Shown here piece by piece: positions 21,101 to 33,560 of a stretch of 64,000 bases of DNA. Position 1 is the stretch's first letter. Each line of letters opens with the position of its first letter. Source of the stretch: Membranipora membranacea (Eukaryota; Bryozoa; Gymnolaemata; Cheilostomatida; Membraniporidae). The stretch lies in NCBI GenBank assembly GCA_914767715.1, contig OU612069.1:6138001-6202000 (forward strand), in the 5' to 3' direction. Made by a program: the position numbers and the translations under genes. The notes beneath the pieces were generated by a model. That model was not told where the DNA came from. It searched no databases and was given only the letters and a program-made list of their open reading frames with translations.

Positions 21101-23519
21101 AATTTATCCTTTTGACATTTTTTCAACTGAAAACCGGATCGGTCTCAATTATTGATGCAAGTTTCATGACTGTTAACTTAGAAAGACACATAGGACTTGG
21201 TAAAAGTGAGGGTTTGATGCTATCTATAGACGAATACAGGTTCTCCCTTGTGATTTTTGCCAAAGAAATTTGTTATTATTTCAATTACCAAATTATAGAG
21301 TCACTTTGTTGTTTTTATAAATACAGAATTTTCAAGGGGGAGATGTGGAGTGGAGGTCAACATGAATAGTTTCCTGAATTGATATTGAAAACAATATTAT
21401 TGTTCTATGGTTATTAGAGTAATGTACGGCCTTGGGTTAGAAAATGTGTCGTTCCCTTATTTAAGCCTGCAGGACAAGAATAATAATACCATTTTTAGGA
21501 GCACGATCGTTGGAATTTGTAAGAACTCAATTTCTATTTCAGCAATATGTTGGTGTAGACTTGTGATACAGATAGTGGTGTGAACTTGATATGTGCTGCC
21601 CAAAATAATATTAATATAATTGTTATTTTTATTTATCGTGATATTCATTGTTTATTTGAGCCAATTGTTACATATTAAATACAATTATTTTCAGCTACAT
21701 AGATTATGAGCCTGCCTGCCAGCATGTCTGAAAATCAACAAACCTGATCAGGTGGTAACAACTGTGAGAATATTTAATTTCCTTTTTTTACTTTAGAGAA
21801 ATAAACTCCTTTAGCTCATACAATCGAGAAAGTGTTGTCTCGTATCTGACAGTGCATTTTACAATGAGAAATAGAGCTGTATTGAAACCTTCAGCAGGTA
21901 CTGATTTTGTATTTGATCACTCACTCACTGCAGCTGATGGAATTCCAAACTATCCACCTGTGTCCATGCGTTCTGTGCCCATCTGTTGGACACTGTTGGC
22001 GGGACAACCTGTAATGGACAGGTGTGGGCTGACGGGCAATGTTTTAATGGATGGACAGTTTTTTGCTGAATGGATAGACAAAACGGCATGGCCTATTTTT
22101 TCAGCTCCATCAACCTCTTCCGACTGGCGCTAAATAAAATTACTTATTTTTGGATTGATCAATTTAGCAAACCATCTGGGAAAGAGGTGTCTGTTGTGTA
22201 ATGCCCCTATACCAGGAGCTTGTTACATTTTTTTTATAGACACAGAGGGGCAACAAAAAATTACATAGTATACCACCTGTATTATTGGACCTTATGGGAA
22301 AAGACCTAAATAGACCTAGATGAACATGCATGCAATGGCTGGTTCATGCCACAAACTTAAAATTAAAAAACCGATCATTGCATCCTCATACTAACTATAG
22401 ATGTACTTCTTGTGTCACACTCATTGAGAGGATAATAGAGGAATGATTGACAATAACAGCAGATACTCATATTGATATGTCATAGGTCTGATCAGTTTAA
22501 ACATTCCTCCATCTCTAGTCAACATTTTGTGAAGCTCACTTCTTTTTGCAATCATTGATTACAGTTTCATATTTGTTGCGAATGCAACGTCAATCGAACC
22601 AGATCACAATATATTGAAGCAGTCTTTTAGAAACAGTTCTTTTGATTTGGTCAATCACGTATTTTCTCTTGACATACTCATTCGAGAACAAAATACTGTA
22701 GCCTGTCTAGCAATCCTGTATAAGGAGGGCAAGTTGTGATACTGTTGAGATTATTTGAATACTAAATGCATAAAAATGACAAAAAGAGAAGGCAATGTTA
22801 ATCATAAAATGTCCAGTTATGTCTATTCTCTTTACATGAGAGCTCCAATTCAGAGTCAATCAATGAAACTTAATAGATGATCAATTTTGAATTGTGTGCG
22901 TGATAAGTATTGCTAATATTGTTAAATTGTTAATAGTTGATCGTAATATAATTGCATATGTATGTGCTTTCAATTTCCTTACGCCTAATTAAATTGATGA
23001 TGCGACAACTAAATTATTTGCACTTAAAACCGGAGTTCCCAATTTAAGTTTTCCTCAAAGGAAAGTTATTGTAATGGGGTCAGACCAATGTTTTCCTGAC
23101 CTCTTTTAGCGTCGCTGTAGGGAAGCGCATCTCGGATAATCAGAGGTACTACTGTTGCAAGCATCTGACTCACATGTTTGTTTCAGATATTCATCGGTAT
23201 TTCTAGTGATGTAAGTTACGTGATTCAGATGTGAAACTCAATCTATAATTGCTTACAAAAAATATAGACTTAATATGTAAATATAAATGTTTAATAAATC
23301 TTGTTTTCTAGTGATGCATGCTCTGCGATTTAATTTATCAATCCATAGTGACTTTTTACTCCATCCATAAAAAATTTGGAATAATCACTAGCCTTAGCTT
23401 CTGACTGGTATGATTTTCATGCATTGATACTCAATGCGTCAAAGACAGATGTTATGACAGTGTCATATTTTGATTTTGAGTTGATTTTCTGTAACTAATT
23501 TTTTAGGGCATGTTTTCCT

Positions 23520-23680
23520 AAAACTTTCTGATAAACTTAAATATTTAGGAGTAATTTTAGATAACAATATGAGGTTTAAATCCAATGTCAATTAGATTGA
23601 ACAAAACCTAACCAAGTCATAGCAAACTTTAAGAGAAATAACCAAACGCAGAGGGAACAAACTAATTGTACAAAATGTCT
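23520..23680 (+). pseudogene. LINE ORF2 tail relic, clearest block
   Basis: One frame reads KYLGVILDNNMRFKSNVN before a stop, a good match to the post-RT block of CR1/L2-like LINE ORF2. It lies only about 30 bp from LRR exon A and is read on the opposite strand. The matching piece near LRR exon B (60.29-60.44 kb) is similarly placed. Confidence 0.55.
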
Positions 23681-23711
23681 GATATACTACTGTTTCAAGC
23701 ATCTGACTCAC

Positions 23712-23852
23712 CTGTCCGGAAGGCCAGTTAATCCACAGTAAATTGCATTTAGACTCTTCAATGATTGAATTTCCCCCAATCCTGCAGGTAATGTCTGTAG
23801 ATCCTTATTCCAACTAACATTTAACGACTCCAGTCTTGGCAGATTGCAGATG
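23712..23852 (-). CDS. LRR exon A, two leucine-rich repeats, phase 2-2
   Basis: A 141-nt exon between acceptor TTATTCACCACAG and donor GGACAG|GTGAGT. It encodes two LRRs of 24 and 23 residues: ICNLPRLESLNVSWNK, then LQTLPAGLGEIQSLKSLN, ending LTGLPD. Phase 2 at both ends is exactly what the ROC exon at 11798 accepts, and the junction gives LPDSLGQLTKLKVLDI, a seamless LRR. It lies 11.9 kb upstream on the same strand. It is most likely part of the ROCO-caspase transcript. A decayed separate gene is the alternative. It resides in a beta duplication copy. Confidence 0.75.
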
Positions 23853-26086
23853 CTGTGGTGAATAAATAACAGAATGTTAAAATGCCTTGCAGTACTGCTT
23901 GTTAGTTGATGGAGCAAAGACAATTGAGCAAACGAGTTAGACCTATCACATTTAGATTTTGCTGTCTGAATAAATTTGGGTTTCCTTTTAATGCAAGTAT
24001 CGGAGGAGATAATAGTAACCATAACTCAATTGAATTGCAATCTGACGTTTCAGATATGAATAAGTATTTATATTCAGTGAATTATACTTCTCAGTCCGAA
24101 TATGACCCTTAGGAGTTGTCTTTCCTAATTATTGTTAAATTTCCTACATCAAAATTACGCTCTCTCGTTCACAATTTGACCTGTGTTGACCTTAGAGTTT
24201 ATTAACATGATTGTTTAGGGTGTACAGTGTTCATCAATCAATTCTTCAACTGGTTTATTATCACGAACAAAAAGGACAATAGTTATGTCTCTCAAATAAT
24301 CACTATTGGTTGGAAGTGAACGCTTACTTTTTGCACTAAATACTAAGTCCATCCGGCAGACATATAATAACAGGAATTATGCAAACTGATAAAAAATTTT
24401 GTTATGATCAATCAAAAATTAAATGTCTCCAAATATCAGAATCTTTACACACATACAAGGTTATGCATGTACACAGTATTATTCCAATCTCAAAGCGCCA
24501 AGCAGAACAATCAATCCCGTCAACTTTGTTAAATAACTTTAACCCTATCACTAGCAAGATGGCAATAAAGAATTGCTGCCAGTGCAAGCAGTTAGACACA
24601 CGCTTGAATTACTTTTCACAGTCCAAATACAACGCTAGTGGCTCTGAATCAACCCACTTTATGCGTTATGTGTTCACAATTTTTATGAGTCAATGATAAC
24701 CACCAAACAATTGTAAAAGATTTTAATCTTAAGATACACACAAGAATTGCTGAAACCTGGCACTATCAAATTTCAAACAAGGATTAAGTGAGGACACAAT
24801 GTCTGTATTATTGAAGTTTGTCGAAGATTGTTGAAGATTATTGAAGTTTACTGGGGATGTTTCAAAAATTAATCACTGTCTCCAAAGCAAAATATTTTGG
24901 AATCGGTTGGGCAGTGCGATTGATTTTGGCAACATGAATTTGTCACTTTCAATCCCAAACACCCTTCCTCTAAGAAGCCCAAATAGTAGTAGTATTGTTA
25001 ATATGAAGACATTTATTACTCTGTATAATAGCTCAGTTTTTTCGTCACGATTTGATTATTATTAAGTAAACACCAGAGAAGGCATGAGGGATTTCACAGC
25101 TTAATTTGACCTTAATTTAGCATAGATTCATCATAATGGAATAACCAATAGCTTCTCAGCCATCAACAGCTTGAAGTCAATACGATTAGTTGGGAATCCA
25201 GAAGAAATCACAGTTTGAAAGGTATTAACTATGGTATCTACTGCCATGAGGATGTTGTTCACTGTTTGCTTGATTGTAGTGATGCTACACTGAGAGCAAG
25301 TGGTATCAGAGGCTGCATCCGTTGCCTATGATACTATTCAAAATTATATTGCGTTAGCCTTAGATTTAAGCCATCTTTTTATGAGCCCAATGCCACTAAT
25401 CATATTGTGTATGCCTACATGTAAAGAGAAGAGCACTGCATAGTAAGTCATTTGATTGTAGGACTAAACAGAGGGACATTGCGACAACGCAACCCAACGC
25501 AATTATGGGATTATGTTGACTAAATCTTTTCACCAAACACTAGCTAAAGCACCTGTGTAAAAAATTTTAATTAGCCACACAATTACACATTATATTATGA
25601 AAAGCAACACATGATAACACTCTCTGAGAAGAATGCTGTGTTAAATTGTAATTGCTAGCTGCGTTAAAATTTGTCCAGCTCCAATCATAAATCCCTAGGG
25701 ACAGTGTTGAGACCTATACATGTTTTGGTAACCTTCATATCATGATAGGTTCAAAGCAATTCAGTAATAATAGATCAGATTCTTGCAAAAATCTGTAATC
25801 AACAAGTAACCCATGTCTGCATATTTGACAAGCCTAGAGCCCAGCAGAAGCCTAACAACCGTTATCTCAGACACTTTTAATTTTCGTCAAATTTTAGGTG
25901 ACACCCAAATAACTGGCGAAACTACTCCAGGTATACAATTTGTCAATGGTCAAGTGTCCGTGAATTCTATCTTGTAGGGCAAAAATCCTGTCTTATTGGA
26001 TACTCCTGAGACAGGATCTAGACTAGTTCCCTTTAAATCAGTCAGCCAATAAAGAAAAATGGTTGACTACTAAACAAAATGGTTGG

Positions 26087-26450
26087 TTACATAAATGGTT
26101 GACCAATCTGAAGGGGTCTTATAGCGTGTGACATCCCAAAGCATGAGTGGAGTGTTATATTGGATGTCTTAAGGGCGAGGCTTCCATTCCTGCTTCCAGC
26201 GACCTCTCTGTTTGTATGCAGGTCAGAGCACATATATGGGCTACCCAAACCCATGACCGTCAATGCATGCTCGCTAAGTGAGTTACACTCTAAACCTATG
26301 CCACATTCTCCTAAATCCATCATATTTTTGTTAGCACTCCTAGCAAAGACGTATACCCATTTGTGTTGGCTAAATAAATCATCACAATACAGAGTCCCTA
26401 TATAACGAAGATCTTTCAGGACCGACAGAGCCAGTATATCGTGGAAGCAT
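26087..26450 (-). other. Unrecognised coding-like segment
   Basis: An open frame of about 120 codons whose part before the first ATG also reads smoothly (YIGTLYCDDLFSQHKWVYVF, ARSANKNMMDLGECGIG). It is cysteine-containing and not low-complexity. There is no clear splice acceptor upstream, where a TAA occurs. It may be a relic of a mobile element or a chance frame. I do not recognise it. Confidence 0.2.
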
Positions 26451-26730
26451 GTGTCAAATGAGATCCACAGTTACACTAGCTTGATAAGCGCTTCTAGATA
26501 GCTGGACTCAGGAGGCTCTACTCGTCTTAGACCAACTTTCCTCAATTGAATAGTATAAAACCCATTCACTTTCCTGACAATCAGATATATGACAAAGTTC
26601 AAGATCCTGAGTTAAATTTTGTGTGGATCCAAACTTTATCCACGGGTGATAAACATAATCTAGCTCAATATCTTGGGCATATACATTGAAATTACAACAA
26701 TTACATACTTGAATAAAGTTGTTAAGATAT

Positions 26731-26905
26731 TAAACATTGAAATAAGATTGGAAACCAACCAATACCAATTGTGCCTATTGTGCCAATTGAGCCCCACTGG
26801 GGGAGCTTTCATTGTTGATTGTTCCAGCCCCCAGCACCCTCGGGTGTATACCTCTCCTTAAACATTGAAATAAGATTGGAAACCAACCAAGACCAATTGT
26901 GCCTA
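26731..26905. repeat. 45-bp direct repeat around an 85-bp insert
   Basis: A 45-base block starting TAAACATTGAAATAAGATTG occurs at about 26731-26778 and again at about 26860-26905 with only minor differences. Between them is a more GC-rich stretch. This could be a local tandem duplication or a small insertion with a long duplicated target. Confidence 0.6.
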
Positions 26906-27005
26906 GGACTAATTTTCACTTTTGACTTTGCCTGTTGAGATTTTCTGGTAATTACCACATTTGAATCATCACCATTGATAATTTAGTTCTTGATCAGAAT
27001 ATTTT

Positions 27006-27368
27006 TTAAGATGTAGTATTAACAATGTTTAGTCTTTGGTAGTAACAGTATAAGGCTCCCTGTAGCGGATTATAATTGTACTTTTTGCATTTGGACATAG
27101 GATTATTGTACTTGACATCTTGATCGAATTGAAAGCTTGTCGTATAAGATGCTATGTTTAGACAAAAAGAGTAATCGAAAGCTATGCTCTCTGATGTATT
27201 GCGCAATTGTAAGTGTTCTGCAGTCCATTGACAAACATGTGAAATGTCTTCTTTGTACAATTCACATTGTAGCAAAAAACATAGCTTAATCAGGAAGTGA
27301 TAATCACTAAATTTTGTCGATACTTGAGGGAGGAATTTGACATGCTGAGTCAAGCTTGGCGCTATCAA
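27006..27368 (-). other. 120-residue open frame of unknown status
   Basis: An uninterrupted minus-strand frame with six cysteines in its middle and C-terminal part (CELYKEDISHVCQW, KCKKYNYNPLQGALYCYY). There is no signal peptide or recognisable domain. It lies in the low-copy block, so it cannot be tested against a paralogous copy here. It is longer than most chance frames in this AT-rich window, but that alone is weak evidence. Confidence 0.2.
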
Positions 27369-28229
27369 TTCGTAAGGTTCAACGCTAAGGGTTTATATTT
27401 GTAAGATGAGTGATCAAATTGGTGCAAAGCTATAGTATTATTACCTCGAGTGCAAAGACAGTTTTAACTAGATGTACGAGCGAATTTGTTGCCCTCAATT
27501 ATTTGTTGATTAAAAACTGGCACAAGCTGGCCCAGGATAGCAAATTAAGGTGGAAAAATGATAATTTATTTGAGCATCATGTTATGTCATCATTATCAAT
27601 GATTCTTCTATACATATGAGTTGTTGCAAAATAGTCAATATTAAACTCAGCTCAACTTAAATATTCATTGTTAGAGCTGCAGTGTGAGATAACAATAGCA
27701 GCCCAATGGCAATGATATTATTATCATTGAAATGTATAGACAGACAATGCCCTAAGACAATGGATGAATGTTATGTCTATTCATTGAATTGTAAGTTTGT
27801 CAGTCTAAACTAGGCCTCAACTAAAAGTATAAACTTCTTGAAATTAAACTTCTAAACTTCTAAATTGCTATAAAAATGTACTTTTTTTGCGATAACTCTT
27901 CTCAAAGAACAGAATCTATTTTAGTAAAAATGTATACCCAGCATCAACATGACGAATAAGTCAGTGAATTTTCGAGTTAACATGGTTATTTTTGACCCTA
28001 TATAACTTCATTGAAAGACAAAAAGTAATAAATGCATCAAAAAGTACCGTTTTTTTAGACTTTATGGTTATTTGTTTTAAGATTTAACAACATAAAACCA
28101 AAATAAACATAGTTGCAGGTTAATAGGAAGCTATGTGAGTTTTTGAAGAGTATAAGGCAAACTAAGTTTGAGGTAGGGAGAGATAACAAGGAAAGTGGGG
28201 GAGAAGTATAAGTCACTGAGTAATGATGC

Positions 28230-31200
28230 GATTCAATTGATCAGTTGATAGTGACATTTCACTCCATCCATAAAAAAATATAAAACATTGACTAGCCTTT
28301 GCTTCTGACTGGTATAATTGTTTTAAATTGTTATTCAATGCATCAAAGACAGATGTAATGACCTCATCCTATTTCGATACTGATTTGATTTTCTCAAACT
28401 TTTTTTTCAGGGCACGACCTTCAAGCGGTCTGACAAACAGAAACATAAATCAGTTTGAGAAAAATGAGATAAAAGTATGAAATTTAAATCCAATGTCAAT
28501 GAGATTGAACGAAACCTAACCCAATCAGAGCAAGCTTTGAGAGAAATCGTAAGTTTTTGAATGGAACGTTAGCTGCAGTCGTGTAGGCAGGGTAAATAAA
28601 ACCAAAGATTGAATATTCCACTCCATTTCCTTGTTTCCCTAATTAATATTTTTAAAAGAGATGCTTAAACACCAGGAATCTAAATTGGCATAAACCTGAG
28701 ACAAGACAAAGGCATATCAATTCCACCATCAAGTGGTTCCATTATTTATACCTCTCAACAGTTTTAATATATATATAAGTGATGATGAAATAATAGTTTG
28801 AATTAAGGTTGTATCCCTAACCATGTGGATTCATATTTCGTGGATTGATCTGTGGCTGTTATTTGAGATTACTGTAATGTTGTAAGTGAGCACACCTAAT
28901 TGAGCAGTTAAAGGCGATAATTTGGCTTTTATTCAAATTGTGTAGCCTGCTATATGTTCATAACCTTTGTTTGGGATAGCACCATGGTTAAGATAAGTGT
29001 GTATACATATTCAGTTCTAATTTATATCACATCGAAAACTTGTTGTAATAAATTGATACTTAATGCATCAACGACAGATTTTATGGCCTTGTCCTATTTC
29101 GATATTGATTTGAATTTCTCAATTTTTTTTTCAGTGAATGTCCTTCAAGCAGTCTGAAAAACTAAAACATAAAGCAATTTGGAGAAAAGTGAGATAAACG
29201 TATGAAATTTAATTCCAATGTCAATGAGATTGAACGTAACCTAACCCAATCAGAGCAAACATTGAGAGAAATCGTAAGTTATGAATGGAACGTAAGCTGC
29301 AGTCGTGTAGGCAGGGTAAATAAAACCAAAGATTGAATATTCCACTCTAATTCCTTATTGCTCTAATAAATATAGTTGAAGTAGTCCTAAGAGTCGATAA
29401 CAGATGCTTAAACATCATGAATCTAAATTAACATAAACCTGAGACAAGACAAATGTATATCGATTCCACCATCAAGTGGTACCATTAATTATACCTCTGA
29501 ACAGTTTTAAAATGTATATAAGGGATGATGAAATAATAGCTGAATTAAGGTTGTATCCCTAACCATGTGGTTTCAAAATTCTTAGGTGGACCCGTGGCCG
29601 TTTTTTGAGATTAATGTAATGTTGTTAGTCCGGAAACCGAATTCAGCCAGTTGAATGCGAGAAATTGGCTTTCATTCAAAACGTGTAGCTTGCTGTATTG
29701 TCATAACTTTTGTGCGTGATGCTACCATGGTTATGATAATTGTGTATACATTTTTCGTTTTTTATTAGGATATATTTTCTTATTTACGTGTTCTGCGGCT
29801 AGCTGTATACCAAACCTGTTTCTCGGTTTGAACCTAACTTTGAGAAGCCTAGGTGATGACTGTGATATATTGAGTTGTTTCTTCTAAAATCTTTCATTCA
29901 AGTAAGTTTTTGCAGAGAGCAAGTGTCGTTATAAATGACTTCTTAATTTTTGTGATGTTTTTATTACGTCCTCTCAAGCAAAGTTTTATTTGTTTTACTC
30001 TTTCACTTGAGCTTTTAAGCAGGCAATCTGAGAGTAGCCACATCTTTGCGTCTTGATCTTAAATATATTTCACAGAGCAAGAAGGTCCTAATTCATAATA
30101 AAAAAGCTATAATCAATAATTTGGCTTGCGCCATAAACAGAATCAAATTTATCCCTGTTGTCAGGGGAACACCACGGCCACTTGGATTTAATAAAAAATT
30201 GAAAAGTATTACAGAATAGGTGCTCAATTAGTCTGTGTCGCAATTTCTTACAATTCAGATGTTTCTGTCCAGTGACAAGCAATGTATTATAAGTAACACC
30301 AAACAATACTTAATAACTCTGTCGAGGTATGTAGGCCTATTACCATACAATACAATTCATTTAATATATGTGTGTTACCCACTCATTACGAAGTGCAGTG
30401 AAGTGAAAAAGGTATGTTTGTCATCTAACATGTCACCTCTTTGTTGTTTGATCTCAATCAAAATTTGAATGCAGTACATGCCTGGCACTTTTACTCTGAA
30501 TAATATAAGAAAATATGACTGTGTATACAGAAGCTTACTATATCAGCCGAATGATTACTGAAAATAACACAAAGGCTCTCAAAAATGATTGATCCTACTA
30601 ATCTGTGACTTCCACTTGTACAAAGACAGCCAGAGCTTGACAGTTGTATCATCACAAAATGCAGCGGTGTTTCTTATATCAATTAGTTATTGATATACAG
30701 GCAGCTGAATAGGGTGCTATATTGTGGATTTAAGGTTGATTGTATGATGAGACAGATCTTGACGAAAAACTTCCTGAGAAATTTATCCCCCTTGGTTTAC
30801 AAGATTGTGCCAATTTTCTACCTCAACAGGTATTTTTCAATTAATCCTTATTAATAAATGTTTTATTGGGCTTCGTGAAATATTAAGAGAATGAAAACAG
30901 GATTAACATGGAATCACTGGTTGCCAAGAAATTCGCATGTGAAGAGTTTTCATGCAAAAGTTTACAAGATCACTTTGCAGTGAGGGTAAGCCAACGACTA
31001 ACTGAGTACTAAATTGTGAGTTACTTGCAACAGGGTCAACTGGTACCAAGTTGCAGTACACCTCCCATCTCTACAAATTCAATAAAGATTTAGCTCGATT
31101 TGATTTTGATTCAGGCATGAACTGATTTTGGCCGACAACCGTAATATATCACTTTTGTTGTGGCAGCTCATGCCTGCCCATTTAATTGTTGATTGTTTTA

Positions 31201-33560
31201 TTCCTTTGATAATTTTCAAATCAAGTTTTACCTAAAACACGCCTTCAAGACCCAGTAAATTTAATAATTTGTAGGGCCCCGTTGGAGGGAGGGGGGGGGC
31301 TTACAGCGCCTCTTTCAAACCAAAAAAGCTTTATCTCTTTCACCCTAGAGTTAATTTGGTGTTCCACTGCGTTGCACAGGATAGTCAGTGATGACAGGAT
31401 CACATCTGAAAGCTAAAAATCCCTCCTGATTTGGAAGCCCTAACCTGAGCAACCCTGATTATCACAATAAACAACATTTTAAATGATTTATATTTAGATA
31501 TGTTTATAATCTTAGCAATCTAAGAAGTTGTACCCATTTGGTATTTTCTTAAAAAAATAGTAATTGATAGATCATTGAACTGAGGAAGTTCTAAGTTGAA
31601 TTCCTTGTTGAAAAGGATGTCAAATAACTCTATTTTAGTAAAAAGAGTCTTCGTACTTGATAGTTATCGGCTAAATTGTAGTAATTGCTACGGGATAATA
31701 CACCCTAGACATTTGTACTTTTGAACTTAATATAACTAAGTGGTGTTGGAAATCTCAGATTATCTTAATCTTTACCAGAAAGTCATGACGTAATGGAATC
31801 ATTTGCCCATAATCAAGTTATTGATGTTGCTAAACTGGTTTGGCAGATCAAGCAATATTTATCAAGCTGGTCTACATTGCCATACAGAGCAGCACCAACC
31901 TTCCTTGCACTAATTAACAACAGTCCAAGGCTGTGAATATCATCCATAAACACTATTGATTTGATGACTGCTGGCCTGATTCATACCTGGGGTGTATTGC
32001 TATGTAGGCGAATTGAGCTTTTCAATCCAAGAATATTTCTTGCCAAAGTTATTGTTATTATTATAATTACCAAATTAGGTAAATTCGCGACCTTGGTATA
32101 TATATTAAATAATCAATAAATAATCAATGGAAATCCCATTTCATTGGGCAATCCAACTGAATCTAACTTGAATTCAAGTTGTCTCCCTATTACCGATGAG
32201 GAGATAATTCTAAGTTTCATGTCAATATCATCGAAAAACCGTATACCTAATCATAAAGTCTATTCAGTTGGGTTTCCCCATGAAAATGATTATAATTAAT
32301 GATTATTTAATATAGATACCAAGGTCGCGAAGTTACCTATTATAGATTCACTTAGTTTTTTTTATAAATACAGGATATTCAAGTGAGAGATGTGGAGTGA
32401 AAGTCATCACACATATTTTCCTGAATTAATATAACAAAATATATTATTGTGATAAAATTATTGTTATTAAAGTACTGTACAACCATCGGTTAGAAACTGT
32501 GTCGTTTGCTTATTTAAGCCTGCATGGCAAGAATAAGTACAATTTTTAACAGCCTGGTAAGAGCGCTTGAATTTGTAAGAACAGAATTCCTAATTTGGCA
32601 ATACATGGGCGTAGACTTGTGATACAGATAGTAGTTTGAACTTGATCTGTGCTGCTCAAAATTACTTATTATTATTATTATGATTTATTATGATATTAAT
32701 TGTTTATTTGAGCCAATTGTTACATATTGAATGAAATTATTTTCAGTTCCACAAACTATGAGCCAGCCTGCCAGCGTGTCCGACAATCAACAAAACTAAT
32801 CAGGTGGTAACGACTGTGACAATAATTAATTTCCCTTTTTGTTTCCGGTATATACTTTTGAGAAATAAACTGCTTTATTTCATCAAATTAAGAAAGTATA
32901 GCCTCATATCTAACTGTGCATTAATACAATGCTAAATCGTTGATTATTATTTTTAAACACCCACCAGAGGTGTGGGGCTGATGGGATTCCAAACTGTCCA
33001 CCTGTGTCCATGTGTCCTTTGCCCATCTGTTGGACATATTTGACGGGACAACCTGTACTGAAAAGGCATAAGCAGATGAAAAACTTGTTTTCAGTGGACA
33101 CACAGTTTTACCTGGACAGATAGACCAAATTGAATGGCCAATTTTTTTTCAGCTCAATGACCTCCTCCCACTTGCTCTAAATTAAATGACATTGGCGGCG
33201 AAGCAATTTTGGACTGATCAATTTAACAATTCACCCGGGAAGGAGGTATGTGTTGGGTATACCATGAATTGGCTACAATTTTATAGAAACAGAGGGGCAA
33301 CAACAAATAACATAGTATACCACCTGTATTATTGAACCTTATCGGAACAGACCTAAATAGACCTAGATGAACATGCATGCAATGGCCACAAAGTAAATAT
33401 TAAAAAACCGCTCAATTCATCCTTATATTAACTAATATGGCACTTATATGTACTTCGTGTGACTCGCCTATTAAGACAATAATAGGGGAATGAGTGACAA
33501 AACAGCAAACTGATCAGTTTAAACATTGCTCCATCTCTAGCTCACATTTTGTGAGACTCA
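28230..33560. repeat. Beta duplication copy 2, with internal tandem duplication
   Basis: Homologous to beta copies 1 and 3 but without an LRR exon. Within it, about 28.30-29.03 kb and 29.03-29.75 kb are a direct tandem duplication of roughly 730 bp, each containing a LINE tail relic. The copy ends near 33.56 kb, where alpha copy 2 starts. Confidence 0.75.
32078..32337. mobile_element. 260-bp foldback MITE
   Basis: The ends GGTAAATTCGCGACCTTGG and CCAAGGTCGCGAAGTTACC are near-perfect inverted repeats, and the inverted match continues about 20 bases inward. Paralogous beta copies at 20.54 and 58.20 kb, and a related site at 21.29 kb, read straight across the site without it. The flanks allow a 2-bp TA or a 3-bp TTA duplication, so Tc1/mariner and PIF/Harbinger are both possible. 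Non-coding. Confidence 0.8.

Larger units (their letters stand above)
17860..23930. repeat. Beta duplication copy 1, carrying LRR exon A
   Basis: Direct homology to 28.2-33.5 kb and 55.0-60.7 kb. Anchors: 18.78 kb pairs with 30.14 and 56.22 kb; 19.98 with 31.44 and 57.57 kb; 21.95 with 32.98, 44.61 and 58.85 kb; 23.09 with 59.87 kb. It includes LINE tail relics near 17.6-18.14, 20.8-21.1 and 23.52-23.68 kb. Confidence 0.8.
23930..28220. other. Low-copy block between beta copies 1 and 2
   Basis: About 4.3 kb without a partner that I could find elsewhere in the window. It holds coding-like but broken pieces. Near 25.22-25.32 kb, plus strand, a YCHEDVVHCLLDC segment resembles the zinc-binding tail of LINE ORF2. 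At 25.87-26.04 kb, plus strand, a 59-codon frame is broken by one stop. A minus-strand frame lies at 26087-26450 and another at 27006-27368. No ends of a single large transposon were found. Confidence 0.4.
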
